In this document: positions 10,513 to 22,081 of the stretch, in pieces
Layout: each line of letters starts with the position of its first letter
Position numbering within the stretch: the first letter of the stretch is position 1
Assembly: GCA_942159475.1 (NCBI GenBank)
Contig: OW804096.1
Span: 137,773,791-137,837,790, forward strand
Length of the DNA stretch: 64,000 nucleotides
Direction of reading: 5' to 3'
DNA from: Sthenelais limicola
Lineage: Eukaryota > Annelida > Polychaeta > Phyllodocida > Sigalionidae
Translations under genes and position numbers: made by a program
The notes under the pieces: model-generated
What the model was told of the DNA's origin: nothing
Database searches by the model: none
Seen by the model: only the letters and a program-made list of their open reading frames with translations

Positions 10513-10922
10513 TGTGACCTGTTTCAGGAAAATGAGTCACAAGTCGCAAATAATGGAATTTGAGATATCATTATATTTAAAAAGATGAGATCAAACCGAT
10601 TCAAATGATAGTAAACAGTCTAAAACTCTAGTAGGTATTTCTAGATTTTAAGTTTGACAATTTTATTTTTGGAAAAAGAAGTTTGCAATATTTCTGGTGG
10701 GCAATAACCAGTAAAGTAACTAAATATACTCCACATGAGGACCTTTAAAAAGACAGGATAAATTACATACATTGTCCTAAAATTTGATACATCGATTGAT
10801 GTCACCATTAGTGATAACCTTCCCAGGAATCAGAACATTCCAATAAACTGATCTTATAAAATAAACGCTTTGAAAAATATCATTTTTGCGACTTATGACT
10901 CATTTCCCTGGAACACATCACA
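10513..10922. mobile_element. MITE family A
   Basis: Ends TGTGACCTGTTTCAGG and inverse GAACACATCACA; typical interior in inverse orientation. Confidence 0.85.
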
Positions 10923-11307
10923 TTTATATATATTTTCTTTCCCCCATTCTCCGAATGAGGGCGCATTGAGCGCTAGCGGGAGTGAGAGCACACAACCCCT
11001 CCTCGGCCTCACTCCAGCTTCAACCGCCGCAGGGGAAACATCGCTCTACCCACCCACCCTCGCCTCTTTACCATCAGAGAGCAGGGGCTACTCTGACACT
11101 TTCACACCTTCCAGGTGTTACAGATTCATTACATGCCTCTTTACCATTCCTGCTAAATGTCATTTATGTTTTGTCATATCTATGTACCATCACAGTATTA
11201 CCATGTCAAACAACAGACAGTAATAAAAGGTCGGAAATCTTCTCCACTCCTGCGTCGGTGTCTTAATGCCGGAACCCATGAGAAATGCGCAAGGAATGTG
11301 TACTCAC
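10923..11307. other. GC-richer intronic stretch, unassigned
   Basis: The segment 10940-11120 is clearly GC-richer than its surroundings and open in two plus frames (rich in S, P and T), but has no convincing splice sites or family match. It could be a repeat or an unrecognised exon. Confidence 0.3.
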
Positions 11308-11343
11308 CGACACATAGTGGCGTACTCCCACCACAGGTGACGC
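11308..11343 (-). CDS. Candidate 36-bp micro-exon of the sushi/EGF gene
   Basis: The stretch is bounded by a strong pyrimidine-rich acceptor (GTCTGTTTGCAG) and donor G|GTGAGT at 11302-11307. Both sides are phase 1, as in the three downstream exons. It encodes about 12 residues, VTCGGSTPLCV, with two cysteines. Such a short cysteine-bearing exon could be a linker or part of a module split over several exons. Splice sites and phase agreement are seen; membership in the same gene is inferred from strand, phase and order. Confidence 0.55.
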
Positions 11344-11471
11344 CTGCAAACAGACAGCATACAAACACATTGAAGAATAATTTTCTACTTTAAAATTCAT
11401 TTCAAATATCATGATTCTAGCGATAACGGTATTGGGCCCATTCCACAACAAATCCTTGTATTACTAGATAT

Positions 11472-11706
11472 GGGTCAGATTTTCAGAAAATGTACAATTG
11501 GCAGCTCTACACATTTAGTACATTCTGCTAAATTAGGCTGAAAAATGAAGAATATCAGGTATATATTAATATATTTGGTATCACATTGATTTAAAGTATC
11601 AGTTCTGTTATGTTAAACTGCATTTTGAAGCTCATATTTGTCTTAAATATGGGTTATTTGAGAGGATTGGTGAAGGTGAATTGTACATTTTCTGAAAATC
11701 TGACCC
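11472..11706. mobile_element. MITE family B
   Basis: Ends GGGTCAGATTTTCAGAAAAT and inverse CTGACCC, with TA on both sides (GATA-GGGTC type junction and GACCCATAT). Confidence 0.9.
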
Positions 11707-11828
11707 ATATAATAGTTACCTTCCTAAGCAGCATTTACATCCTAAGCAGCTGGTAGGGAACCTTTGGGAAAGGAAAGTGCTCGACCAGCGATGCTAATTT
11801 ATATTCCTACCGTAGGAATTTCCTACAT

Positions 11829-12058
11829 GGGTCAGATTTTCAGATAATGTACAATTGGCAGCTGCACACATTTAGTAAGCTCTGCTAAATTAGGCAGCAA
11901 TTCGGTCAATAGTATGTAAATTCAAGTATATTTGGCATTGATTCTAGCAATCTGTTTGGTTAGGTTGAACTGTGTTTTGAACTTTGTTTTTGTCTGAAAT
12001 TTTGATTATTTGGAAGGATTGGTGAAGGTGAATTGTACATTTTCTGAAAATTTGACCC
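11829..12058. mobile_element. MITE family B
   Basis: Same ends and interior as neighbouring copies; right end diverged to TTTGACCC. Confidence 0.88.
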
Positions 12059-12144
12059 ACATTTATAAGCAAGGAGAAATAGCCTAGTCAGGAATGGCAT
12101 GGTGTGAGATGGCCTCTATCCATTGCATCGCACTAAGGTCTAAA

Positions 12145-12380
12145 TGAATCAGATTTTCTGAAAATGTACAATTGGCAGCTGTACACATTGAGTAAATTCT
12201 GCTAAATTAGGCTGAAATTTGGTCAATACTAAGTAAATTCGAGTATATTTGGCATGGCATTGAATCTAGCAATCTCTTTGGATAAGTTGAACTGAATTTT
12301 GAACTTTATTTTCGTCTGAAATGTGGGTTATTTGAGAAGATTGGCGAAGTTGAATTGTACATTTTCTGAAAATCTTACCC
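12145..12380. mobile_element. MITE family B
   Basis: Left end decayed (TGAATCAGATTTTCTG); right end ATCTTACCC. Confidence 0.85.
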
Positions 12381-12883
12381 ACATCATATCTAAAAACCTG
12401 TAAATTCATATCCGCATTATCTTCTCAGGCTCTGTATATTGTGCACAAGAACTCATTTCTCATTTCAAGTCTTGAGTGATGAACTGGTACCTTCCTTTTC
12501 CCCTTTTTCCTAGACTCTCCTTTCACACATAATTATATGTAAAATAAAACTCATGTTTAAATGGTCCCAATCTAAAATCGTTTTCCTGTACTTCCTCGAT
12601 GTAACTTTCAACTAGCTCCATAGAAAACTTACAACTGATATCACAATCCATTGTATTATTATTATTTAATCCATGATTTTTACATTTGTCTTTGCCAAGA
12701 TTATACAAAACGCAACCTTATATAATCGCACTCATCTAAATTGTCCATGGCAAAGGATACATATGTCGAAGACAGCCACACCACCGTTAGACTCATGTTA
12801 AAAGGATATATGTGTGGATATATATGTGTGTCCATGCCCAGTCCTGTACAGTCCTGCTCGACAGCTGGAAGTCAGAAAGCATC
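12381..12883. other. Intergenic or intronic sequence
   Basis: No feature beyond a short TG/TA-rich run near 12805-12830. Confidence 0.35.
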
Positions 12884-13636
12884 AGAAAATATACAATCGC
12901 CAGCTCTACACATTTAATCAATTCTGCTACATAATGATAAAAAATATGAATATTAGCTACACTTCACTAGTACTGCGTTGGTTATAGGAATATGTTCGGT
13001 TATGTTCAACTGAATTCTGATCTTCATTTCTATCTAAAATTTGTGGTGTGTTTCAGGAAAATGAGCCATAAGTCGCAAAATTCATGATTTTAAAAGTCAT
13101 TTAGTCACGAGATCTCCTTTTTGGAAAGTTTTCATTTTTGGGGTATCTAGTCAGATAGGTCTTATGAATACATGGATCAAATTTCAGGATATTGTATTAA
13201 ATATACTCATGCATTCCTAAGATCATCCTATGGAGTACATTTACCTACTTTACCAGTAATTGTTCACCCAACAATATTGAAAACTTTTTTTTTCAGAAAT
13301 AAAAATATCAAACTTGAAATATAGAAATACTTATTTAATGTCCTTAATGTTTACTATCATTGGAATCACCTTGATCTCCTCTTTTTAAATGTAATGGTAT
13401 CTCAAAATCGTTTTTTTGCGACTTATGACTCATTTTCCTGAAACACATCACATTTAATCAATTCTGCTACATAATGATAACAAATATGAATATTAGCTAC
13501 ACTTCACTAGTACTGCGTTGGTTATAGGAATATGTTCGGTTATGTTCAACTGAATTCTGATCTTCATTTCTATCTAAAATTTGAGTAGTTTGAGAGGATT
13601 TGTGAAGGTGAATTGTACATTTTCTAACTGCCTGAC
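12884..13636. mobile_element. MITE family B split by a family A element, with duplicated interior
   Basis: Diverged family B ends at 12884 (ATCAGAAAATATACAATC) and about 13615-13636. A family A copy sits at 13042-13452. The B sequence 12913-13041 is repeated after the insertion at 13453-13581 with a single difference. Confidence 0.8.
13042..13452. mobile_element. MITE family A, TGTGGTG subtype
   Basis: Ends TGTGGTGTGTTTCAGG and CCTGAAACACATCACA. Nearly identical to 14860-15269 and distinct in interior from other A copies (TCATTTAGTCACGAGATC word). Flanked directly by 129-bp direct repeats. Confidence 0.92.
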
Positions 13637-13791
13637 CTTACCTAATGTATTTGTAGATACATCATGTCCGCTTTGCTGTAATGAAACATAACATCATCCA
13701 GGTTTTAAAACTGCACTCACAACATTAAGACAAAAGTATCATTATTATTGGTATCTTTTATAGTTCAAAATAGAAAATACACTTTCCCATT

Positions 13792-14609
13792 TGTGATCCG
13801 TTTCAGGAAAAGAGTCATAAGTCGCAAAATATGGATTTTGAGATATGCCATATGTGATGTGTTTCAGAAAAATGAGTCATAAGTCGCAAAAAATAGATTT
13901 TGAGACACCATTATATTTGAAAAGATGAGATTAAGCCGATTCCAATGATTGTAAACAGTCTAATAATTTAATAAGTATTTCTAGATTTTAAGTTTGATAT
14001 TTTCGTTTTTGAAAACAAAATTCCAATATTTCTGGGGGTCAATAAACAGTAAAGTAACTAAATATAGTTCATATGAGGACCTTTAAAACGAAAGGATAAA
14101 TTACATAGATTTTCCTGAAATTTGATACATCGATTGATATAGCCATAAGTGATAAACCCTCCCAAAATTAGAACATTCCAATAATGTAATCTTGTGAAAA
14201 AAACACTTTGAAAAATATCAATTTTGCGACTTATGACTCATTTTCCTGAAACACATCACATATTTGAAAAGAGGAGATCGAGGTGATTCCAATGATAGTA
14301 AACACTGAGATACCTAATAAGTATTTTTATATTTTAAGTTTGATATTTCAATTTTTGAAAAAAAACACGTTTGCAATGTTTCTGGATGGGTAATTCTTAG
14401 TAAAGTAACTAAATATACTCCATATGGTGGCCTTAAAAACGCAAGGATATATTTAATACAGTGTCCCGACATTTGATACATGGATTCATACGACTATAAG
14501 TGATAAACCGTCAAAAGATCAAAACATTTCAAAAAGAGATCTTGTGGAAAAACACTTAGAAAAATATCAATTTTCCGACTTATGACTCAGTTTTCTAAAA
14601 CACATCACA
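13792..14609. mobile_element. MITE family A, older copy interrupted by a younger one
   Basis: Left part 13792-13852 (TGTGATCCGTTTCAGG start) continues at 14261 and ends at CACATCACA 14609. The interruption is the complete copy at 13853-14260, whose flanks restore the expected host sequence with a TA duplication. Confidence 0.88.
13853..14260. mobile_element. MITE family A, nested copy
   Basis: Complete element inserted into another family A copy. Junctions read GCCATA-TGTGATG and CATCACA-TATTTG, which shows a TA target duplication. Confidence 0.92.
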
Positions 14610-14775
14610 AAATGAATAAAATACTTATCTTTTATCCGCTAGTGCTGGTTGAATGTTGAGATCCTAGTCACCAACTGGTACTAAGATGCCTGGCTTGTGT
14701 CTTGCCCGTAGAGCAGGGGTAAAAGGATTGATTATTAAATATTCATTAAACTAATGTTGCTGAGTGTGTGTTCCC

Positions 14776-15352
14776 TATGACTGCAGATTTAATATTCAAT
14801 TTACTAATAGCATCGCTGTATGGATAGATCTATAAGATACGTACACATACATACACATTTGTGGTGTGTTTCAGGAAAATGAGTCATAAGTCGCAAAATT
14901 CATGATATTAAAAGTCATTTAGTCACGAGATCTCCTTTTGGAAAGTTTTCATTTTTGGGGTATCTAGTCAGATAGGTCTTATGAATACATGGATCAAATT
15001 TCAGGATATTGTATTAAATATACTCATGCATTCCTAAGATCATCCTATGGAGTACATTTACCTACTTTACCAGTAATTGTTCACCCAACAATATTGAAAA
15101 CTTTTTTTTTCAGAAATAAAAATATCAAACTTGAAATATAGAAATACTTATTTAATGTCCTTAATGTTTACTATCATTGGAATCACCTTGATCTCCTCTT
15201 TTTAAATATAATGGTATCTCAAAATCGTTTGTTTGCGACTTATGACTCATTTTCCTGAAACACATCACATATGACGGCAGATTTAATATTCAATTTACTA
15301 ATAGCATCAGTGTATAGATAGATCTATAAGATATGTACACATACATACACAT
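14776..15352. repeat. 83-bp direct repeats flanking a family A MITE
   Basis: 14776-14858 and 15270-15352 both run from TATGAC through GCAGATTTAATATTCAATTT to ACATACATACACAT, with about five differences. They abut the MITE (one T between on the left, none on the right). Confidence 0.92.
14860..15269. mobile_element. MITE family A, TGTGGTG subtype
   Basis: Near-identical sister of 13042-13452. Flanked by 83-bp direct repeats at 14776-14858 and 15270-15352. Confidence 0.92.
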
Positions 15353-16312
15353 AACCATTAATATTAAACTAGTGTTGCCGACTTAAACCTTATAAACATT
15401 GCCCATACCAATAATAGTTAACAGAGCTTAGATACAGGGGCTAGGTGATAGGTGGCAATATGTGTTCGTGGTTTAAACGTTATTTCAAATTGCAAATTGG
15501 GCAGATTTCTGTTTAATCAGCCTGGTAAAAGATAAATCACAGTTTAATACAACTTATGTCACATTCTCTAATATTAGCTAATTTACTTGTGATTGTCCAA
15601 CAAGAAATCTTACTAACTTTATCTATGCAGAAAGTATATAGAAAATATATCTAGAAAATTTATGGAATGGCTAGCATGAAAATATGTGTCCCATATAGCA
15701 TTCAAAAGGGTTTTTATTCGTCTTTGGGATCATATGATAATATAATCATTTTATTCTCTGTATAACAGAATGAAATTACACTGAATATTTTTGTGACCAT
15801 CACCGTCCGTGACAATATATATTTATGCGTATCCAACAATTCTCATATATCTAAGAAGCGTAGTTTCAGGGTTTAATGGAAAAGTAGGACATTGGGCACC
15901 TGTACTAGCAATTTCATTGACCTTTTTGAAAAAAAAAAACATTTCGAACCGTTTCATGAGAATCTAGCATGCATAGATACCTGCATGCACACTCCCCCCC
16001 CCCTCATGTACATGGGGAAGCCTCTTTTTCTTTTGTATTTGCTTCAGAAACGGTTGATAATAACATGTGAAGATTAAGATTTATAGACAAGTATTACTCA
16101 AGAACTCTTTTCTCATAGAAAATGTCTTCTGTAGTTATATCTAGAGGCAAAATATTATTATAATTTCGACGTAAGTCATGACGTGAAGTTATAATTTCGA
16201 CGTTAAATATGTTTAATATAGATCTATGTCACGATTTTCTTATTTTGTATACAAGTATGTATGTGAATTGTTTATTTTTGGAAACAGTACATGACAATAA
16301 ATATAAGACAAT
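15353..16312. other. Non-coding sequence
   Basis: Only a short direct repeat (TTATAATTTCGACGT, near 16156 and 16189) stands out; no gene. Confidence 0.4.
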
Positions 16313-16714
16313 TGTGATGTGTTTCAGGAAAATGAGTCAAAATTGATATTTTTCAAAGTGTTTTTTTCACAAGATCATATTATTGGAATGTTCTAATCTT
16401 TGGGGAGTTCATCACTTATAGCTATATCAATCGATGTATCAAATTGCAGGACAATCTATGTAATATATCCTTGCGTTTTAAAGGTCCTCATATGGAGTAT
16501 ATTTGGTTACTTTGCTGTTTATGGACCCCCAGAAATATTGGAAACTTTTTTTTTTCAAAAACGAAAATATCAAACTTTAAATCTAGAAATATTTATTTGA
16601 TTATTAGACTGTTTACTATCATTGGAATCGGCTTGATCTCATCTTTTCAAATATAATGGTATCTCAAAATCTATTTTTTGCGACTTATGACTCATTTTCC
16701 TGAAACACATCACA
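16313..16714. mobile_element. MITE family A
   Basis: Complete copy with TGTGATGTG...CACATCACA ends. Open frames inside it are not genes. Confidence 0.92.
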
Positions 16715-17087
16715 ATTTACACCAGAAACGGGAACGTTCCCCTCCTATGGCAGCCATAGCCCTCCCAGAAGGGGTCCTTTAGACTAGAGTTACAGTCAAG
16801 TTACAGTTTACGAGATACAGACAAATTGTAGTTTCATTCTTATATATATACATCAGTAGTGTGGTAATACATTTATTATGAATTAAAAAAAGGTAGAACA
16901 TGTCCTTCCAAGGAGGACTCCAAGTCAATTATTATGGGAAGACAGTTTTTATTTCATGAAAACCAAAGTAAATCCGTATGTAGACCGTAGCATAATTATA
17001 ATGTTATTGAAATATATAATGAAATAGAAGAGGAAAGGATGTATTGGTCGTTGTCCCGCAGTGGACATTTATAAGCATACAACAATA
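16715..17087. other. Non-coding sequence
   Basis: No gene or repeat recognised. Confidence 0.35.
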
Positions 17088-17501
17088 TGAGATGTGTTCC
17101 AGGAACATGAGTCATAAGTCGCAAAATTGATATTTTTCAAAGTGTTTTTTTTCATAAGATCACATTATTGGAATGTTCTGATTCTTGGAGGGTTTATCAA
17201 TTAGAGTTACATCAATCGATGTATTAAATTTCAGGACAATGTATGTAATTTATCCTTTCATTTCAAAGGTCCTTATATGGAGTATATTTAGTTACTTTAC
17301 TGGTTATTGCCCGCCAGAAATATTGCAAACATTTTTTTCAAAAATAAAAATGTCAAACTTAAAATCTGGAAATACCTATTGGAGTATTAGACTGTTTACT
17401 ATCATTGGAATCGGCTTGATCTCATCTTTTTAAACCTAATGATATCTCAAAATCTATGTTTTGCGACTTGATTGGGACTCATTTTCCTGAAACAGGTCAC
17501 A
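17088..17501. mobile_element. MITE family A
   Basis: Ends TGAGATGTGTTCCAGG and inverse CAGGTCACA. The right bZIP site is broken by a short insertion (CTTGATTGGGACTC). Confidence 0.88.
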
Positions 17502-17781
17502 TATGCAAAATTGTTGAAAATATATGAGATGATTGTACATTATTCCTCTCTGTGAGAGTTGTTAAGAATTGTGTTCTCAGGAATATGAGTTTGATATCAG
17601 AACAAAAGAAAACTGAAACTTAACAAACTATCTAATATCGCTCAATGTATAAAGGGCGACTGGAAAGATCTGTGTTTACACAGATAGTTTTTGAATCGGA
17701 AAAATATCATTCTTTGTCCCTTTTTCTGGAAATTACGCTTTGTTGTAACTGTAGTGAAATAAGGTTATTACATACATACAT

Positions 17782-18008
17782 GGGTCAGAAAATGTACACT
17801 TGGCAGCTGTGCACATGTAGGAAATTCTGTTAAATTAGGTTGCAATTTGATCAATATTAGGTAAATTCGAGTATATTCGCAATTGCATTGATTCTAGCAA
17901 TCTGTTTGGTTAGGTTGAACTGTACTTTGAACTTTATTTTCGTCTGAGATTTGGCTAATTTGAGAAAATTAGCGAAGTTGAATTGTACATTTACTGAAAA
18001 TCCGACCC
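17782..18008. mobile_element. MITE family B
   Basis: GGGTCAGAAAATGTACA left end (short deletion) and CCGACCC right end. Confidence 0.85.
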
Positions 18009-19406
18009 ATAAGTGTCCAATGAACAATGAAACAACAAGATATAGATGTGTAGTACATAATATGGCTGGAACTGCGGGATATCAATTAATTGTAAAAGAA
18101 TCTCAAACTTGAGATGCTATTTGAACGGGTCTGTAGGAACAATAGTATGTATGCTCCGATATATAGTCTAAATATTTACGAGGTGCATAGAGCCATCTAT
18201 CGCAGAATTATATTGATTTATCTGGCGATTTTATCAGTTCCCTTGTGTATGTGTCCATTACACTATAGCAGTAATGCACTGGGAATATTAAACATTGATG
18301 AGGCAGTATGAATATTATATGCTGTTTATAGCTATAGCACTCGACGTACATCGTGTATAGCTTGTCTATAGTTCTTTAATTTTAGTGTTTTTCTTTTCTT
18401 TTCTTTTTTTTTTCTTTTTATTTAGTATTTTTATACAGCACATCTTCTGTAATAACGACAGTTGAGTTATCAACAAACAAGTACATTGTACAGTAAAGTT
18501 CAATAATCAAATGGCATTTACATTGAGATATGGGCTCACAGATGACAATCCAATACAGAATAACCATGGTCTTCCGCCCACTGCTGTGTCTATCTAGATC
18601 TAACTCTATTTAACAAAGTCCAAAGTAAGACCCAAGGTCAAGATCAGAAACAAAATTAAATGAAATAAATTTAGAAATTGTTAGTTTGGTAAATCTATAT
18701 TCAATCTTTATTCAACAAACTGTTTTAGTACTTTGGAGCCCAAAGCTCATAACACTGTAATACACTGCTCCAATATTAGCTGGCTATTAGTGCCCATTGC
18801 ACTCCTCTAGAATTGTGTTCCTCATATAATGTTGGAAGTCGAATCATCTTGTTATCTCAATTAAAAGTCAAATTCTTTGTAATACTTATTTAGGATTGAT
18901 TATTAGACACCATATGGTTTCTTCATCCTAGTGTAAGTGTCTTGGGAGCGGGGACACTTCATTGACTAATTATTTCTATTAATCTAGGGAGTTATCATAG
19001 CTCCTGAGGCTGGTCTCCATTATATATATCGTATTTATTCAGACATCACATTAAATACATCAGAAATGGGAAGCGTCCCTCAGAATTATGTTCTTCTAGG
19101 CCTCCCCTTTAAATGAGGATACAGTGAAATAAAATTAATCATCACAACCATGTTTCAATTTAAATGTCAATTGGTGTGGAGGAGGCGAGTTTTCCCATAT
19201 TTGAACTTTTATATTTTATATGCCATGTCGATAGTGTGTATCTCTCGCCTCTTGCCACTTTATAATATGTATAATGAGAATATATTCAAAATAATCAATT
19301 TAAATTTCAATCAATATCGTTACATGGTCATTAACTACAGTTGTTCAATTACTGGATAGATAATTAATTGGGTAATTTTTTATTTTGTCAGTTCTCTTTC
19401 TTTAGT
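18009..19406. other. Non-coding sequence with a T-rich tract
   Basis: T/C-rich tract at about 18385-18425; otherwise AT-rich DNA with no supported exon. Confidence 0.4.
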
Positions 19407-19738
19407 TTATACCAATCGTTCCACTAAAGGCAGATATTCTTCCGATAAATCGGCCAAGGAGCGCATTTTCCACGAAAATTGATTGGCGACAAGAAATATA
19501 ATATTTCTGTCAGAAATTCCGAATGCATGGCTCTTTACTGCAAAATCGGTATCAGCCATAGTAAGGAGGTTGTTGTATTTGTAAGAAGCTTGATAGAAAC
19601 GTTCCATTAAGTCAGGGCAATTAACATTAAAAATCCAACTATGTTCAACGTGACAAAGGCATACAAGTCCCTTCTGGGTGAGAAATGGTTTCATGCAGGG
19701 GTATCTGAAGTAAAAGCAGGATCCTGGGCTTTGTATTT
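19407..19738 (-). CDS. Unrecognised ORF, possible 3' terminal exon or gene relic
   Basis: A minus-strand frame runs about 110 codons from near a possible acceptor (GGGCTAG at about 19739) to a TAA at 19407. The peptide has protein-like composition with cysteines near the start (GSCFYFRYPC, LVCLCHVEHSW) and a regular C-terminus (ADLSEEYLPLVERLV). I do not recognise a family. The opposite strand also has an open frame here (19641-19783) with a hydrophobic run, so at most one is real. A family A MITE at 19784 cuts off whatever lay upstream. It may be a remnant of a host gene or of an element. Confidence 0.3.
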
Positions 19739-19783
19739 GGGTATCCTAGCCCTCTTAATGATGTCTGTTGATGCAGCAATATA

Positions 19784-20186
19784 TGTGATGTGTTATAGCA
19801 AAATGAGTCATAAGTCGCAAAATTTATATTTTTTTAAAATGAGGTATTCACAGGATGCCTTTCTGGGACTTTTTTGTGTGCTCAACGCTGCTTGTACCAT
19901 GAATACATTTACCAACTTTCGAGAAAGTGTAATAAATATATCCATGTATTTCTAAGGTCATCTTATAGACCATATTAATCTTCTTTACTAGGAAACGTCC
20001 ATCCAGAAATATTGCAAACTTGTTTTTCAAAAATTAAAATATTAAACTTAAAATATAGAAATACTTCTTAGATGTACTTCATGTTTACTATCATTGGAAT
20101 CGGCTTGATCTCATCATTTCCAACATGATGATATCTCAAAATAATCTTTTTGCGACTTATGACCCATTTCCCTGAAACACATCACA
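19784..20186. mobile_element. MITE family A
   Basis: TGTGATGTGTTATAGC and inverse CACATCACA, flanked by TA. Confidence 0.9.
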
Positions 20187-20267
20187 TATCAACAAACCTA
20201 CAGGAAAGGAAGCTTGCCAGAAAGGAAGTACCATGCCAAATTAATAACGCGGGTTGTTTCAGGGGCG

Positions 20268-20410
20268 GGAGCTATGAGTTGTGCTGCTGGTGCTGCCATC
20301 TTGGGACCATTGGGTGTGTTAAGGACGATCCTGGTGGTGTTTGTGGGAGGCTTATTTGGAACGATAGTTCCCAATGCTATATGTGATGTGTTCCAGGGAA
20401 ATGAGTCATA
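20268..20410 (+). other. Candidate exon-like hydrophobic segment ended by a MITE stop codon
   Basis: After a possible acceptor (GGTTGTTTCAG, 20258-20267) a frame encodes a Gly/Ala-rich and then hydrophobic stretch (GAGAMSCAAGAAILGPLG, then ILVVFVGGLFGTIV). It runs straight into the family A MITE at 20382, and the MITE terminus supplies the stop (TGAGTCATAA). No downstream donor, no family recognised. Could be a gene remnant caught between two MITEs. Confidence 0.25.
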
Positions 20411-20791
20411 AGTCGCAAAAATGATATTTTTCAAAGCGTTTATTTTATAAGATCAGTTTATTGGAATGTTCTGATTCCTGGGAAGGTTATCACTAATGGT
20501 GACATCAATCGATGTATCAAATTTTAGGACAATGTATGTAATTTATCCTGTCTTTTTAAAGGTCCTCATGTGGAGTATATTTAGTTACTTTACTGGTTAT
20601 TGCCCACCAGAAATATTGCAAACTTCTTTTTCCAAAAATAAAATTGTCAAACTTAAAATCTAGAAATACCTACTAGAGTTTTAGACTGTTTACTATCATT
20701 TGAATCGGTTTGATCTCATCTTCTTAAATATAATGATATCTCAAATTCCATTATTTGCGACTTGTGACTCATTTTCCTGAAACAGGTCACA
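20382..20791. mobile_element. MITE family A
   Basis: TGTGATGTGTTCCAGG left end and CAGGTCACA right end; closely similar to 10513-10922 in inverse orientation. Confidence 0.9.
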
Positions 20792-21667
20792 TATATACAA
20801 GAGTGTTGAAATCACTGGTTTTCTCGAGGAACCCATTTACAAAAAAGAACACTAATTTGATAAGCATGACCATGCATTATGTTCAGTCTGACTAGCAGCT
20901 GTTGTTCTAAACTGTTAATTTTAGAATAGTTTGTAAATAATTTAATCAAAGCTTAGTCCTTCTTTAGAGATATTTGGCAAGAAAGATTAAGAAGATAAGA
21001 ATCATGAGAGATGGACCTAAGCACATTTTATCAACCCAGAAAAAGTTCAATAGTTCAATAGTTCAATAGACGATGGAGCAACTGACAACCCTCCTCATCG
21101 CCAGCAATTATATTTTCAGTGCATTGTCTTTGAATTGACTGGTTTTTCAGGGTATGCAAAATCCGTCCCCCCACCTCTTGAATTTGAATCCCATTATACA
21201 TTTACATTTAACAAATGAATCTGAAAAAAGTTGAATGCACAGTGACACAAACAAAATTGTGATTTTTCTTGTTGTTTATTCCAGTTTATTTCTTTAAAAA
21301 AGTTTGCCAGTTGTTTTTAGTCATTCATCTGCTTCTACCTACTACATTTACCAAATGAAAACAGGTTCTGAAAGGGGAGACATGACATTTTAACACTTGT
21401 AATTGCTTCATACATTACATAAAATTGCATAACTTCATTATATTTATATCAATTATTAATTATCATCCTTTATTATCATCAGCATTGTTATTTATAAATC
21501 GCTAATCATGCTCGACTAGCCAGTACTGTGCAAGTCTATTTATTCAAGCTATGTCTGGATATGATGTAGGTAACGCCCCCTTCTAACCCTCACATCCTAG
21601 TGAGAGTCTGTACTTGTTCTATGAGAATAACACATGCAGTTGTGTGATCGATCTTGAACAGATCAAT
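20792..21667. other. Non-coding sequence
   Basis: Contains a short (AATAGTTC)n run at about 21047-21070; nothing else recognised. Confidence 0.4.
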
Positions 21668-21944
21668 TGAGATGTGTTACAGGGAAATGAGTCATAAGTC
21701 GCAAAATTGATATTTTACAAAGTATTTTTTTCACAAGATCACATAATTGGAATGTTCTGATTTTTGAGGAGTTTATCACTTATAGCTATATCAATTAATG
21801 TATCAAATGTCAGGACAATCTATGTAATATATCCTTTCGTTTTAAAGGTCCTCATATGGACAACATTTAGTTACTTTACTGTTTATTGACCCCATTGAAT
21901 ATATTTTTTGCGACTTATGACTCATTTTCCTGAAACACACCACA
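21668..21944. mobile_element. MITE family A, internally deleted
   Basis: Both ends present (TGAGATGTG and ACACCACA), about 130 bp missing from the right half. Confidence 0.88.
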
Positions 21945-22081
21945 ATTGTGCCTCCGAGTTTCTTCTATTCTAACAGAATCCCATCTTCACACTGGCAGAT
22001 AACCCAACTCTTTTTCGGATACAACATCACTAAATTCTCAAGTCAGTGCAGAATGGAAAATTATTTCATGTTAAGATAATA

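Noticed and set aside
16400..17433. Open frames such as 16400-16600 and 17185-17433 on the plus strand
   Set aside because: They lie inside family A MITEs, and similar frames recur in other copies in either orientation.
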